Shown in pieces: positions 34,369 to 45,959 of a stretch of DNA of 64,000 bases. The translations under genes were made by a program, and so were the position numbers. The DNA is from Hirsutella rhossiliensis (lineage: Eukaryota; Ascomycota; Sordariomycetes; Hypocreales; Ophiocordycipitaceae): the NCBI RefSeq assembly GCF_020360975.1, contig NW_025408670.1, forward strand, positions 2,294,001 through 2,358,000, given 5' to 3'. Numbering within the stretch: the first letter of the stretch is position 1; each line of letters opens with the position of its first letter. The notes beneath the pieces are model-generated. The model was not told the DNA's origin, did no database searches, and saw only the letters and a program-made list of their open reading frames with translations.

Positions 34369-37300
34369 ATGTCGAAAAACGACTCTGCTACCCCTACGGT
34401 CCGTAGGACGATTCTTACAGAGCCCCAAGATTGGGATAAGTGGGTAAAGGAGCTACGGGCTCGTGTAGACAGAACCATCCACAATTTGGTCTTCTCTGAC
34501 AAGCAGGACCCTCTTGAGCCCCCTCTTCGTCCTAGGGCAACGGATTTTGCAGAGGGAGCTACCCTCTTCTCCGAGCTAACCTCTGCACAACAGAGAGCTT
34601 TTTCTGCTGCCTTAGGCGACTACGAGAGTCACCGAAAGGAATACCTCTACGAAACGAAGCTACTAACGGCTGCTCGTACGGCGATAACGGAATCCGTTAG
34701 TGCCGCAAAGCTAATCTCTCTTCGAGAGGAAGAGACTCCTAGGCAGTAGCTTTTAAAGCTCGAGACCTCAATAGCTCCCTCGAGAGGTTATATAACTAAC
34801 CGTATTAGGAAGACCTATACGGCCTACCTAGGAGCCTTTTCTGCTAGGAACCTGCTAGCTTCTTCGTGGCTAGCTAAGTGGGAAGAAATCCTCGAGGAAG
34901 CTAACCAATACTTCCTCATAGAAGCTCTTTCCGGCCAGTGGCTACGGGATATATCTCTGCTAATAAAGCCTATTAGTGACGGTTACTCGACTATCTTTCG
35001 AGAGGCTAGCCGGGAACTAAACGAAGAAGCTGCTAGAGTACAACAGCAAGCAGTCTTATTCCTTCGAGGCCAGCACTCGACCCAGACGGTTCGACCTGCA
35101 GCCCCTGTTGCTACGGCTCCCGCTACTGCTGCTGCGGCTGTTGCTCCTTCGGCTCCTCCTCCCTCGAGAGCCTCAACGTCGTCGTCAACTGCAGCTGCGG
35201 CCCCAGGCCCGGCCCCGGCTCCGCCTCTTGCTCCGGGCCCGGCCCCGGTCCCGTCAGTCAGACCGGCCCGACTAGTCCCCCAATAGACCTTTCAGTCCGT
35301 TAGTCGAAAAATCAGGGAACTAGTCGAAATCGAACCTCGTCAACATCAGCAATAAGGGGTAAAAAGGGGGGGTTTTCAAGTAGACCTTCCGGACCGGGAC
35401 GAGGATTCCTCGAAGAGACAACGTACGAGAAGGAATCGACCTACCTGCTAAGCATGCAAAAAGCCCCATCGGCTGGAAGACTGCTAGCAGGTCTTCGAGG
35501 AAAACCGACCCAAAGGAATTAACCCTTTAAAGAGGCTACGAGAAACAGTATAACAGTCTCTTAAGGAGGACCCCTCGTTGCAGAAGAAGATAGACGAGAT
35601 TCGGGTTGCTAAGAAATAGCAACTAACGCCGCTGCCCTTATTCGAGCCGCAAATTCGAGGAAAAATCGTTGGTATAGCAAATCCGGCCTTTGTCTTCCCT
35701 ACGGATCAACAAGGCCAAGACCAACCGTTAGAACCCTCTGACTATCCCCTATAAAAATCAGCTATCCTTGACTCTGGTGCTTCCCTCGATATATGCAATA
35801 CACTCTCACGATTCCGGTCCTTTAAGAAGGCACGAAGGGAATATCTTATTGCCGGGGAATCAACCGTACGGATAGAGGGATACGGAAGGGTGAATTTTAC
35901 GATAAAATTACCTAACGGATCTATACGAATTCTTCGAAGAAAAAGGGTAGCTTTTTGCCCTCGATTTTCAACGAGCCTGATTTCCTTCCGCCTTCTTCGA
36001 GAGGAAGGAATCTTCTGGGATACGACGTCTGAGCCTACGAGGCTAGTCTAGAAGAATCAGACTATCGGGCTTATCGAGGAAAAATTCGGTTAATTTGTTC
36101 TCGAATTCCGACCTATCTATAGGAAGGAACCTCTCGAGAAGTCAGCTTTCCCTGCTAGGAGGAATAGGTCTACCACAAAGGACCCTCTTCCAGCAGCCTA
36201 AGGAGACGGCATTCTTTGGCACGCACGACTAGGTCACCCAGGCCCCTTAGCTTTACATAAGCTAGGACAATAATAGGGCGTACGAATAAGGGGACCAAAG
36301 ACCGTCGAATGCGAACACTGCGGCCAAGGAAAGACCAGGAGACGAATTTCCAGACGAACGCCTTTACGGCCGGACCAGCCGTGTAAGGAAATTTGGGTCG
36401 ACTGGACCGACGTCTCTAGGGATTAGGAAAGCTTCGTTAGGGTGATGTTTTTCACAGACGCTTTTTTAGGGATGGTTTTCCCCTATTTCTTACGGACCTA
36501 CCTAAGCAAGCACAACTGGTCTGCCCTCCGGGACTTCGTTAATTGGATGAAATCCCACTTCGGCTACGAGGTAAAGAAGATACGGTCTGACGGAGAGCTA
36601 TTTACGAAGGATATCTTAAATTAGCTTCGAAAAAGGGGCATTTTACCCCTCCCGTCAGCACCGAATACCTAGGCCCAGAACGGAGGGGCAGAAAGATCAG
36701 GGGGTGCTGTAATAGAAAGGGCCCGTACGATAAGACTTACTGCAAGGCTTCCACACGACCTTTAGAGGGAAGTCGTTGAGACCGCCTGTTACCTTCGGAA
36801 CCGGACCCTAAGGGACCCTAGGGGACCAAGGGACTATAGGGACCCAGAGACCCTTTTTAAGACCCAAGGAACAGACTGGAAATCCCCACACGAGCTCTTT
36901 ACGAAGAAGAGGGCCTCGCTAGCCTACCTTCGTGCCTACGGCTATAAGGCATACGCAATGACTGCCGATGCACAGCTAAAAAGGAAGAAGAAAAGAAAGC
37001 TTGATCCTAGAGCCTTTATTGGTTACCTCGTTAGTTATAATTCTACGAATATCTTCCGGATCTAGATTCCTCTTCTACGGAAGGTTATTTCGACTAGGGA
37101 TGTGATTTTCGACGAATCTAGCTTCTTCGACGGAAAGAGGGATCAACAGCCCCTCTTACTCTTATAACGTTAGCTAATTCAGAAGATCTAAATCCCCCCT
37201 TCCCAACAGTCTTAAGAAGAGGTCCTAGACGAGGAAACGGAAGAAGAAACCGACGTCGAAGCAGTCGAGGATAACGCCGACTTCGAAGAAGAAGAAGAAG

Positions 37301-39318
37301 CTGCTAGATCAGATGATCTAGACGAAGAAGGAGACTATAGGAAAGCGGTAGAGCTAGAATACGCCTACCTCCCTACGCCTCCTCTTACGGAATAAGAAGA
37401 AGATCTAAAAGCAGCTTTTTCAGTCAGTCTTCCCGTCTCGACCCCTAAGGGGGTGGGAAAGGCACCTCTCTCGAAGGATTACCCGGCTGCCTTTTTGTCC
37501 CTGCTTCGAGAAGCAAAGGAAGGTATAGGGCCCGATACGAAAGAAGACCAGTTTCTCCCCTATTTCGATCGTTTTTCCGACTTCTACCCAACGCCAATAG
37601 AAGACGGTTCCCACGGAGCATTCACAGCAGGCCGGCTTTTTAAGCCTCTATTAGCAAGGAAGGTACATAAAAGAGACCTCCCGGACCCACCAGCAAACCA
37701 GAAGCAGCTAGAAAAACACCCCTTTAGAGACCAGTTTTTCTAGGCCTAGAAAGACCACCTAGCCTTACACGAAGAGATGGGGTCTTTCGAAGAGGTCCTT
37801 AAGGAAAAGGCAAGAGGAAAACAGGTCCTTGGCTGCAAGTGGGTCTTTATCTATAAGACTAATAAACACGGCTTCCTTTAAAAGTGCAAAGCCCGGCTAG
37901 TTGTCTATGGGAATTAATAGGAAAAAGGGGATCTTCCTACTAGGGCAACTACCCTAGTAGGGATGTCTTTTCGGACCCTTATGGCTATAGCAGCAGAATT
38001 CGACCTCGAGCTCGAACAGATGGATGCAGTCAACGCCTTTATTAACTGTCCACTCGAGGAAGAAGAAGAAGTTGTCTACATGCGCCTTCCACCAGGCTTC
38101 CAACAGCCAGGAAAGGTTCTACGGCTCAGGAAAGCTCTATACGGACTACGAAGATCACCCCTTCTTTAGCAACAGCATTTAACAGGTTCCCTCGAAGCCC
38201 TAGGCTTTAAGAAAGTCCCTCAGGAACCGTGTATAATGCAGAAGGGTAAAATCACGGTCTTCTTTTACGTCGATGATATTATCTAGGCATACCCGAAAGA
38301 GGAAGAAGCTACTGCAAGGGAGGCTATACGTGGCCTGCAATAAAGGTATAAGATGACCCGGCTAGGGGAGCCAAAGTGGTTCCTAGGGATACGAATCCTT
38401 CGGAATAGGTCCTAACGGACTATCTGGCTTACCTAAGACGCCTATATCGATAAGGTCGCGTATAAATTCCTCCCTAATTCCCTCGATAAGAAGCTTCCCT
38501 CTACGCCTATGTTAGACGAAGAGCTTTTACCTGATCCGTCCTTTCAAGCTAGGGAGCAAGAGAAACACTAATATCAATAGAAGGTGGGCTCCCTGCTTTT
38601 TTTAGCTATTTCTACTAGACCGGATATCTCTTTTACGGTCTCCCGGCTAGCTAGGCACAACCAGAATCCTAGCCCTAGGCATCAAGAAGCAGCAGACAGA
38701 GCTATCCTTTATCTCTATTCAACGAGATCACATGGTCTGCGCCTAGGAGGGCAGGGAAGGAAATAAGCTGCCGAAATCTTCCTTTATTCGAGCGATTCGT
38801 CCTTTACGGACAATTCCTTAGATAGAAAGAGCTTACAAGGGTATATTATGTCCCTTTTTAGAGGAACCATTGCTTGGAGAGCTTCGAAGCAGGCCACCGT
38901 TACGACTTCTAGTACGGAGGCAGAGCTACTAGCTCTTTTAGAAGCGTTAAAAGAAGCGATTTTCCTTAGCCGGCTATTAATATCTCTACGACTGCAAATT
39001 CCGACCCTATTAGCTATAGAATGCGATAACACGCAGACTATACGAATTCTTACGGAAAACAGTAAGCTGTCGACCCGGCTACGGCATATCGATATCCACC
39101 AGCATTGGTTACGCTAAGAGGTCTAAAGGGGACTTATTTCCGTCCGTTGGGTTCCAACGGCATTAATAAAAGCCGACGGTCTTACGAAGCCCCTGCCAAA
39201 GCAGAAGCTGGCTGTCTTTTTACAGCAAATAGGGCTAGAAGACGTTCGAGAGAAGCTATCCTTAGAGGCCCGCCTTAAGAGTCTACGAGAGGAGCTAATA
39301 GCACGTACGAGAAGGTGA
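34369..39318 (+). pseudogene. Copia-1 gag-pol polyprotein, single frame, broken only by stops
   Basis: ATG at 34369 to TGA at 39316-39318: 1649 codons in one frame with no frameshift found. In order: Gag (residues 1 to about 350, an Ala/Pro-rich linker near 245-305); zinc knuckle with C at 360, Cx2Cx3Hx4C (a stop replaces one spacer residue); protease ILDSGASLDI with the Asp at 468; integrase HHCC ending CEHCGQGK near 648, then core blocks including IRSDGELF and AQNGGAERS; reverse transcriptase with LEQMDAVNAFINCPLEEE and FFYVDDII (YVDD at 1300-1303, 38266-38277); LAISTRPDISFTVSRLA; RNase H with WRASKQATVTTSSTEAELLA and a DGLTKPL ending. The roughly 36 internal stops I count are all TAA or TAG. 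Domain order PR-IN-RT-RH is that of Ty1/Copia. Confidence 0.95.
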
Positions 39319-39595
39319 CGTCTACAGCCAAAGAAAAGGAAGAGGTTTTTCCCTTTAGAGGGCCCCCTATTTTAATTGGGTTTTTTCCCTTCTAAGAAGG
39401 CCCCCCTTTCTTATAGGACTTTCCCCTCTTTAGGCCCCTTTTCCTTAAGTAGGTCTAAAGAGCCTAGGGACCCGAAAGGGCCCCTACTCCTCAGTAAAGG
39501 GAGAAGTGCAGAGCTAAGAACCTCCTCTATACGCTTACTAGCCCGAAGCCGTATTAGCTATGCCCTTACTATAAGGGCAGGCCATAGCTAAGGGG
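39319..39595 (+). other. Spacer between Copia-1 gag-pol and the 3' LTR
   Basis: 277 bp, C/T-rich in the middle, ending ctaagggg as a short polypurine tract directly before the 3' LTR. A short plus-strand open frame here (39376-39591) has no recognisable content. The matching spacer in Copia-2 is at 55166-55455. Confidence 0.6.
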
Positions 39596-40079
39596 TGTCA
39601 TGGCGTGGCCTAATTTCGCAGTTCTCGGAGATATCCCTTGGCAAGAGGGACCAAGGAAGCTGAAAAACACCCGGTGTAGAAGAAGGAAGAAGGAGCTAAA
39701 AAGAGGTGCAGAAAGGAGGGTAGGGGCATGAGGGGAAGCAGAAGTGGCGATAGCTTCCTATAGAGGTGGCGAGAGATAAGACGGATATGCCGGCAACGGC
39801 TGGAAAGGAGGGGAAAAACCGGCAAAAAGCTCGGTAGTCGAAAGGACATTAGTGGCTTCTTTAAGCAGGATCTTCTTTGTTAATTAAGATGCTAGAAGGG
39901 TATAAAGAGGGGCGTTAGATAGAGGAAAGAAGGACAATTGAGGCAATATAACAATTACTCCCCTACTGCAATTGCTGCCCCCGCAAGATTCAAACATCTC
40001 TGCCCTGCCTGTCCTACCCCTTACTCCTAATTTCACCTTCGTGCATTTTCATGCACTTCTCGCATCTCTCTACGCGAGA
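39596..40079 (+). repeat. 3' LTR of Copia-1
   Basis: Starts tgtcatggcgtggcc and ends ctctacgcgaga; followed by TSD atttt. Differences from the 5' LTR are mostly G/A and C/T. Confidence 0.92.
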
Positions 40080-40118
40080 ATTTTATTACTAAGTTAAACT
40101 AGTATATAGACCTTTAAA

Positions 40119-40491
40119 TATTATATATACTATATAAGTTAATTAACGCTATCGCTTATATTTAATAGGCGGCTATATCTTTTTCGTAATAGTTATAAGC
40201 TTAGGTAGAGGGGTTACCCCTCTAGGAACTTTCCGGTAACTATATATATACTTCTTTTAGCTAGCCTAGCGCGTATTACTTAAAGGCCTATAGTTTAAGT
40301 CTTACTAGCGTAATTAAGCGCGGTTTTAGTATAGGGCCTGCCTATATAAAAATTCCCTTTATAGTCTAGGATATCTAAGTATCCTAAGACGAATTAACCT
40401 AGCATCCCTAAGGGAGTATATTATATATACTATATATATTAATTAACGCTTTTACTTATATTTAATAAGTAGCTATATTATTTTTATAATA
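40119..40491 (+). mobile_element. tRNA-containing TRIM, copy 2 (373 bp), in Gypsy E
   Basis: Same family as 25958-26331, with ends tattatatatac and tttttataata and a perfect 5-bp duplication, ttaaa (40114-40118 and 40492-40496). Primer-site equivalent gttataagcttag. The hairpin aggggttacccct and the tRNA-like stretch are present but heavily RIP-mutated. It sits 35 bp beyond the right target duplication of Copia-1, within E's integrase. Confidence 0.88.
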
Positions 40492-40496
40492 TTAAA

Positions 40497-41650
40497 AGGT
40501 ATTATCTTAGATAAAGTATCCTTATTTATAAGTATATTTTAGTTAGATCTTTATTTTATTTTATAAGTAAAATATAGGCTATTAATAATATTTTACTTAT
40601 AAATTAATAAGTAAATAAAATAAATAAACTAAGCTATATAGTATTACTTAAGATACTTTATTAACTTAAAATAAACTAACTAAGTATTACTTTTATATAT
40701 TACTTAATTTATATATAATAATATAAAGAATATAATAACTAGGTTATTACTTAATAAAGCGTTAATAAGTTATTAGCTAAACCTTTATATTAATATTAAG
40801 GATAATATTATTTAAAAGGGGTTACCTAAAGTAAGAGTAAGAGTTACTAAGCTATAAGAGCTATAAAAGAAGCTTAAGGAATACTAAGAAAGGGCTATTA
40901 AATTATAAGCGAAATACTATAACTTAAAGTACTAACCGCTTATACTAAAAGTAAGAGACCTTATAGTATTATCGATAAAGAACTTATACTTTAAGGATAA
41001 AAAAGGAAAACTCTTAGCTAAGTATATTAAACTATTTTAAGTCTTATAAGCTATTAAAAAGTAAGTATATTATCTTATACTCTTTAAGAAGTACTTATAC
41101 TTTTATAATAATTTCTATATTAATCTCTTAAAGCTATAGAAAGAGTATAAAAGGACTTATAAAGATAGTAAAACCTTATTAATACTAAACTTAAAGGATA
41201 ATAAAGGTAAATAAGAAGTTTAAGAAATTAAAGACTAAAAGAGATTTAAGGGTAATACTTTTTTCCTTATTAAATAAAAAGTATAGCTAGCTAAGTATAA
41301 TTAATAAGTCGATACTAAAGATATAGTAAATAGCTAAGACCTTATTAAAGAATATACTACTTACTTAACTAGGAAAAAAAAGTATAAAACTAAGTAAGGT
41401 AAGGAAACCTATTAGTATAAGAAGGCGCTATAAAATTAGTAATAAATCCCTATTAAATCGCTATTAACTTATTAATATATTAATATACTTAAACGTTTTA
41501 TAACTATATATAAAATAGTAAAATAAGAGAATAAGGGAAAACTATTTATACTACTTATTAAATATTATTAAGGAAAATAAAACTAAACTATAACTTTATT
41601 AAGACCTTAATAATAAAGGAAAAAAGGATAGTTATAATTAAATAAAAGAA
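40497..41650 (+). pseudogene. Integrase C-terminal part and chromodomain of Gypsy E
   Basis: The plus frame resumes after the TRIM with KGIILDKVSLFISIF ('rG.lFts.fW'), a decayed 'HPQTDGQTER' stretch, then KVRDLVVLSIKNLYF ('fkvGDlVlLs.knlr') and LLAKYIKLFQVLQAI ('KL.prfiGPF.v'). At about 41205-41330 comes a chromodomain: decayed EVEEI, DQKRFKGNTFFL (the aromatic 'ylVKW' strand follows, its Trp now a stop), QLAKYNQQVDTKD-like ending. Chromodomains of chromoviruses bind methylated histone H3 and steer integration into silent chromatin. Confidence 0.75.
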
Positions 41651-41799
41651 AAATAAGACTTATTTATTACTTTTAACTACCTTTCTTTTTTACTAGTATA
41701 GTAAGAACTAACTAAAACGCCCCCTCTACTATACTAAATACTTTTAGAAATACTAAAACTACCTTATCTTTTACTCTTTTTTTTTCCTTTACGTTAAGA

Positions 41800-43250
41800 C
41801 CTATCTTTATTAATATAGTACTTACCTTAGCCTTAGTAAATTATAAGGCGTATTATTAAGACGTATAGCCTATATTACTATCGATAAAGTAAAGTTTTAA
41901 CTAAGATTCTTAGGCTTAGTACTCTAAGCTTATATAAGCAATATTAAATTAAGGTATAAAGGTAAGGTAAATAATAAGCTCGCGGCGCTTATTAATTAAT
42001 ATATAGTAATTAGTACGCTTAACTTAGTATTTTATTAATCGGTCGCTAGTAAAAGGGTTAAATAAAAACTTATAATAGTAAACTTTTATATACTTATAGT
42101 CTTAAAAGACTTATAATAAGCTATCTTAGTAGCGTTAAAAGTCTTAGCTAAATACTATACTACGATAGTAAGATAGCGCTAATTAGCCTCTTTAATAATA
42201 AGTATACTTATATTTAAGCTATTATTCTTAGTATCCTTATTATTAGTTTTTAGCTTATTAAGCTTATATAAGTACTTTATAATAATAACTATATTAGCCC
42301 GGTTACTATATATAAGAGTAGTAGCTTTAAGAAAGATTAGCTTATTAATTATAATATTTAAAGTTAAAGGGAAACTTACTTAGTTATAGGTTATAGTATA
42401 TTTATAGTACTACTTATAGCGCGTTAAGGAAACCCCTAAGAAAATATAGCTAATTAAGAGTACCTTAATAAGCTTAAGCTTAGTTATATTATACTCCTTA
42501 ATAACTATCCTAAAATAATATATATACTAAAGCTTATAAAAGATAACCCTTTAAGCCTTAACTAAGTAAGCTTTAGCTTTAAATTAGGTATCCTTTTTTA
42601 TAAGAGTACGAACGCCTTATACTACTACCTAAGTACCTTTATCTTTAGCGCTATTATTCTTAGGTTTATTAATAAGAAAAGTTAAATCGCGGCTATCTTT
42701 ATTATTACTATTATTATTATCTTAGCCCTTATTTAGCTAAGTATTAAGATCGTCTTAGCTCTTATTTAGCTAAGCTTTATCGTTAATATTAGCTTACTTA
42801 TTTTAAGGAGTAGCTTAAGCGATAATCTCTTATTAGCTAGAGCCGCCCTATTAAGATAAAGTAGCTAGGTTATAAGTACTTACTTAAAAGCGCTTAAGTA
42901 TAATCTCCTTACTAGTATTAATATTACTAATAAGGGTAATAAACTTATAAGTTTCCTAGCCTATAAAGGTAAGCTTATTAGTAGTTAAAGTTAAGGTATT
43001 TAGCGGGGTAATAAGGGTATAACCCTTACTAATATTAAGTCCTAAACTAAGAGTCTCTTAAGACTAGGATTCCCTTATACCTTTCTTAACTTTCTTTACT
43101 AAAGGGGAACTAATATTACTATAAGACTTCTAAGTTAATTACTTATACTTTAAAAGCGAACCCGCTACTACTTACTCTTTTATATAATATAAGAAATTAA
43201 GGTTATAGTTCTTTATCTTCTTTAATATAAAGGTATTATTATTAATAAAT
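41800..43250 (-). pseudogene. Unidentified minus-strand frame in the 3' region of Gypsy E
   Basis: Opposite to E's pol, one frame runs from about 43250 to 41800 with TAA and TAG only. Readable parts include GLNISKGYTLITPLNTLTLT, TYKFITLISNINTSKEI, and a polar stretch with NKS, a stop, DDLNT, a stop, LNKG and DNNNSNKDSRDLTFLINKP. Stops are dense (about one in ten codons), as if Gln-rich. I match it to no family. It converges on the end of pol, with a promoter-like sequence upstream. Low certainty. Confidence 0.35.
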
Positions 43251-43319
43251 TATTAATAAAAAGTAATATAAAAAGGTATAAAGGATTAATAAAAAAGGTA
43301 TAAAACTCTATAGTAATTA

Positions 43320-43380
43320 TAACTAAAAGAATTAAAGAAAAAAAGAAAATAAAAGAAGTAAAAGAGATATATATATACTC
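43320..43380 (-). promoter_or_regulatory. TATA-like box and CT-rich tract before the minus-strand frame of E
   Basis: On the minus strand, tataaagagtatatatat (about 43362-43387) precedes a long C/T tract (43323-43360), then the frame begins. This order is typical of fungal core promoters. Confidence 0.4.
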
Positions 43381-43616
43381 TTTATATTATAGTTATAAGG
43401 TTAATATATAAGTAATACTATAATAGTTACTTAATAATAACTATTAGTATAATAACTATCAACGTTATAAAGTATAAACTAATATATACTTATATAAGTA
43501 TATATAAGCGATATATAACTAAAACTACTTTTTTTCTTAATTAAATATATATAGTATAGTAAAAGTAATATATATTAAAGATATTACTAAGATATTTATA
43601 TAAGAAGGAAGATAAT

Positions 43617-43871
43617 TATAAAAGTATTACTAAGAGGTATAAGCTAATAAAGTACCTATATATATAGTATTAATATATTAATAAGGTATTAATAAGGAAT
43701 TATACTTACTTTACTTATAAGTTATAAACTACTTATTACTTTAATAAAAGAAAAGAAATCCTTTTTTATAAGCTTTAGTTTTATAATAATAAGAATATAA
43801 TATATATAGTATAGTACTTTTAGCTATCTTTACTACTTAACTAATCGTACTATAATATATATTCCCTTATA
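43617..43871 (+). repeat. 3' LTR of Gypsy E
   Basis: Starts tataaaagtattactaag and ends attcccttata, then ataag (target duplication, RIP-altered) and F sequence. Confidence 0.85.
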
Positions 43872-43876
43872 ATAAG

Positions 43877-44157
43877 ACTTTATAATATTAAATATACTTT
43901 CTTAGCGAGATTAAGACTAGCTAATAAGAGTAGATATTAAAGCGTAAGACTTATAGCTTATACTATAAGAAGCGCTATAGACCTATATAGGAGCTTTCTT
44001 AATAAAGGAAGGTATAGGGATAATAAATAAGCGCCTCCTTATACCCTTACCTTAGTTTAAAAAGAAAGGATAAACTAGCCTTAAGGCGTATATAGTAAAG
44101 GTATTTTAAAATAAAGCCCTTTAATACTTATAAAATAAGATATTATCTCTTAACTAT
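43877..44157 (+). pseudogene. Gypsy F, fragment 2: linker before integrase
   Basis: 281 bp aligning to the reverse complement of B at about 49350-49620 and continuing fragment 1. It ends at actat (44153-44157), the target duplication of B. Fragment 3 starts at 52974. Confidence 0.85.
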
Positions 44158-44343
44158 TATTATAAAGTAAGTAGAGGTATATATATAGGTGCTATTAATA
44201 AGATAATATTAATAAGCTATATAAAGCTCTCCTATACGCGGCTAGCCTATATATATATATATAAGATCTAGCCCTTTATATATAACTATATAGCTTAGGC
44301 TATAGCTTAAGCTTATAACTTATAATAGTTAAAGACTCTTATA
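44158..44343 (-). repeat. 3' LTR of Gypsy B
   Basis: Plus-strand start tatt then ataaagtaagtag, end gactcttata. On the element's own strand it begins tataagag and ends in ctttataata, consistent with TG...CA. Confidence 0.88.
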
Positions 44344-44645
44344 TAATACCCTCCTTTAAGCGCGGCGCGGCGTTACTTAATTAATAGCTTCTATACTATT
44401 AAGCTTATACCGCTAGCTTTACCCTACCCTTTCCTATTAATCGTGCTAGCCCTACTAGCCTTATTATCCCCGCGCTTATTAGCTTAGGTAGCTAGAACTA
44501 AGCTCTATACTTATCGGCTAGCTAGCCGTTTAAATAGGGGCGCAACCTATTATATACGCCCCTAGGTAGCTAGCGGCTAGCCTAGACCTATATAAGCCTT
44601 AGGTTACCTATCCCCTTAGCCTTAAGTAGCCTCCTCTACTTAAGG

Positions 44646-44700
44646 GTATATAAAGCGGTATCCCCCCTTTCCTCCTTCCTTTCCTTCTTTTCTTTCTTTA
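44646..44700 (+). promoter_or_regulatory. TATA-like box and CT-rich tract before the plus-strand frame of B
   Basis: gtatataaag (44646-44655) followed by a C/T run (44661-44700: cccccctttcctcc and onward). The frame starts about 200 bases further on. Orientation is opposite to B's pol. Confidence 0.45.
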
Positions 44701-44897
44701 ACTATAATAATAGTAGTAATAAGTAAGTTCCGCTCTACTTAAGGCATTAGTTTATTTTTAGCTATATAAGCTACTTTATTAATATATACTTATAGTAGTA
44801 GCTATAGTAGTAATAATAGCCCTAATAATAATAACTTTAACTAATAAGTTCTCTGCCTTATAAAGCGGGAGGCTATAATCCGTAATACTAACTTTTA

Positions 44898-45775
44898 CGA
44901 TAGATATATCTACCTTCTCCTCCCTTACTTTCTTTTTCTTAGAGTATATAGAGTCGTTTATCGACGCCGTGCTAGGTATAGCCGACGATAGCTCCGCCGC
45001 TACCGCTACTCTTACCCGCGCTCCTATAACCGCGCTTACCGCCGCCGCCTTTACTTTTACTACGCTAGCCGCCCTTACGTCGCCCTTCTACGTAATAACG
45101 CTATCCCCGCTACCGGCTATAACGCCTAGCCCCTCTACCCCCGCCTCCGCCTTTACTACCCCTATAAGTCTACTACCTAGCGAGTATAGTAGCTATTTTC
45201 TATTAACTTCTTAAAGTATAAACGCTAAGTATAGGCCGGAGCCGCTTACGCGGCCTCCTATATATAGTATACGTTATAGGAGCTCCCTTACGACGACTAA
45301 GTTAGGCGCCGCCGTAGTAGTAGTTATTACTAATACGTATATACCGGCCGCGCCTATAACGCGGCGACTCTTATCTTACTCGCTATAGCGTTAGCTTAGA
45401 AGGCTAGCGCGTATAAGTAAGTATATAGGGCTACTAAGAAGCGCCTTACTACTACCGCCGCCGCCTACTATAATCTCCGCGCCCTTAAGCGCTAGGGCCT
45501 CGTCCCTAAGTAAGTTCCTCTCCTTTAGCTCTTTTACTTCCGCTACTAACTCTCCTAGTACTTATAATACTACCTTTATCGCCCTATTAGCGGTCCCCTT
45601 AGCCGTGCCCGCCGCCGCCCCTACCGCTATTACTAGCCGGGCCCCCCCCGCCCTTAGAGCCCTTAGAGCTACTACTACTACCGACTAGCTCGCGGGCCTA
45701 GAGGGCCGCCTAAGCGCTTTAAAGAGCGCCGCCGCCGCTAATAAGGATAAGGACGATAATAAAGATAAGGAGTAG
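44898..45775 (+). pseudogene. Unidentified plus-strand frame in the 3' region of Gypsy B
   Basis: Opposite to B's pol. From a likely mutated start (ATA at about 44898), the frame reads DISTFSSLTFFFLEYIESFI, then DAVLGIADDSSAAT (81 open codons from 44969), a Ser/Thr/Pro/Ala-rich middle, and near the end LAGLEGRLSALKSAAAANKD, an apparent short coiled coil followed by an acidic run. Stops inside are TAA or TAG. GC content is higher than around it. The low complexity makes the frame choice for 45.2-45.5 kb uncertain. No family recognised. Confidence 0.4.
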
Positions 45776-45959
45776 GTCTAAGTAGTTTAAAGGCTCTACC
45801 TTAAAATAAACGCTATTTTTATCTCTACTTATATTATTACGCTTATATTATTATAATTATCTACTTTACTTTACTTACTTTATAGTCTTAGCCTAAGCTA
45901 TTATTAATAGTTTACTAGTTTATTATTCTTATTTATTATTTTAAATAAGGCTTTAAACT

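Larger units (their letters stand above)
33737..40079 (+). mobile_element. Copia-1: complete Ty1/Copia retrotransposon, lightly RIP-mutated
   Basis: 6343 bp, with LTRs of 486 bp (33737-34222) and 484 bp (39596-40079) and a perfect 5-bp target duplication, atttt (33732-33736 and 40080-40084), inside the integrase of Gypsy E. Internal order: primer-binding site, leader, one long gag-pol frame (34369-39318), a 277-bp spacer ending in a purine tract (ctaagggg), 3' LTR. The LTRs differ by a few transitions. CpA and TpG are still common, in sharp contrast to the elements around it, so it arrived late or was RIP-mutated only once or weakly. The gag-pol frame is closed by about three dozen stops, so it is dead. 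Confidence 0.95.
14971..43871 (+). mobile_element. Gypsy E: chromodomain LTR retrotransposon, inserted in F, itself carrying three nested insertions
   Basis: Bounded by direct LTRs of 257 bp (14971-15227) and 255 bp (43617-43871). The host F reads through from 14970 to 43877. The 5-bp target duplication is gtagg (14966-14970) against ataag (43872-43876), different only by G-to-A steps. Own parts in order: gag-like (15.4-16.3 kb), reverse transcriptase and RNase H (31.7-32.9 kb), integrase (33.1-33.73 and 40.1-41.0 kb), chromodomain (about 41.2-41.33 kb), then a 3' region with an opposite-strand frame. Insertions are D (16669-30935), Copia-1 (33737-40079) and a TRIM (40119-40491). Without them E is about 7.9 kb. 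All coding parts are RIP-dead. Confidence 0.85.

Noticed and set aside
38784..39032. Minus-strand open frames opposite Copia-1 (also 34284-34502 and 37420-37614)
   Set aside because: Shadows of the Copia-1 gag-pol frame, which carries all the domain signatures.
39376..39591. Plus-strand open frame after the Copia-1 stop codon
   Set aside because: It lies in the spacer before the 3' LTR, has no recognisable content, and the matching region of Copia-2 gives no support.
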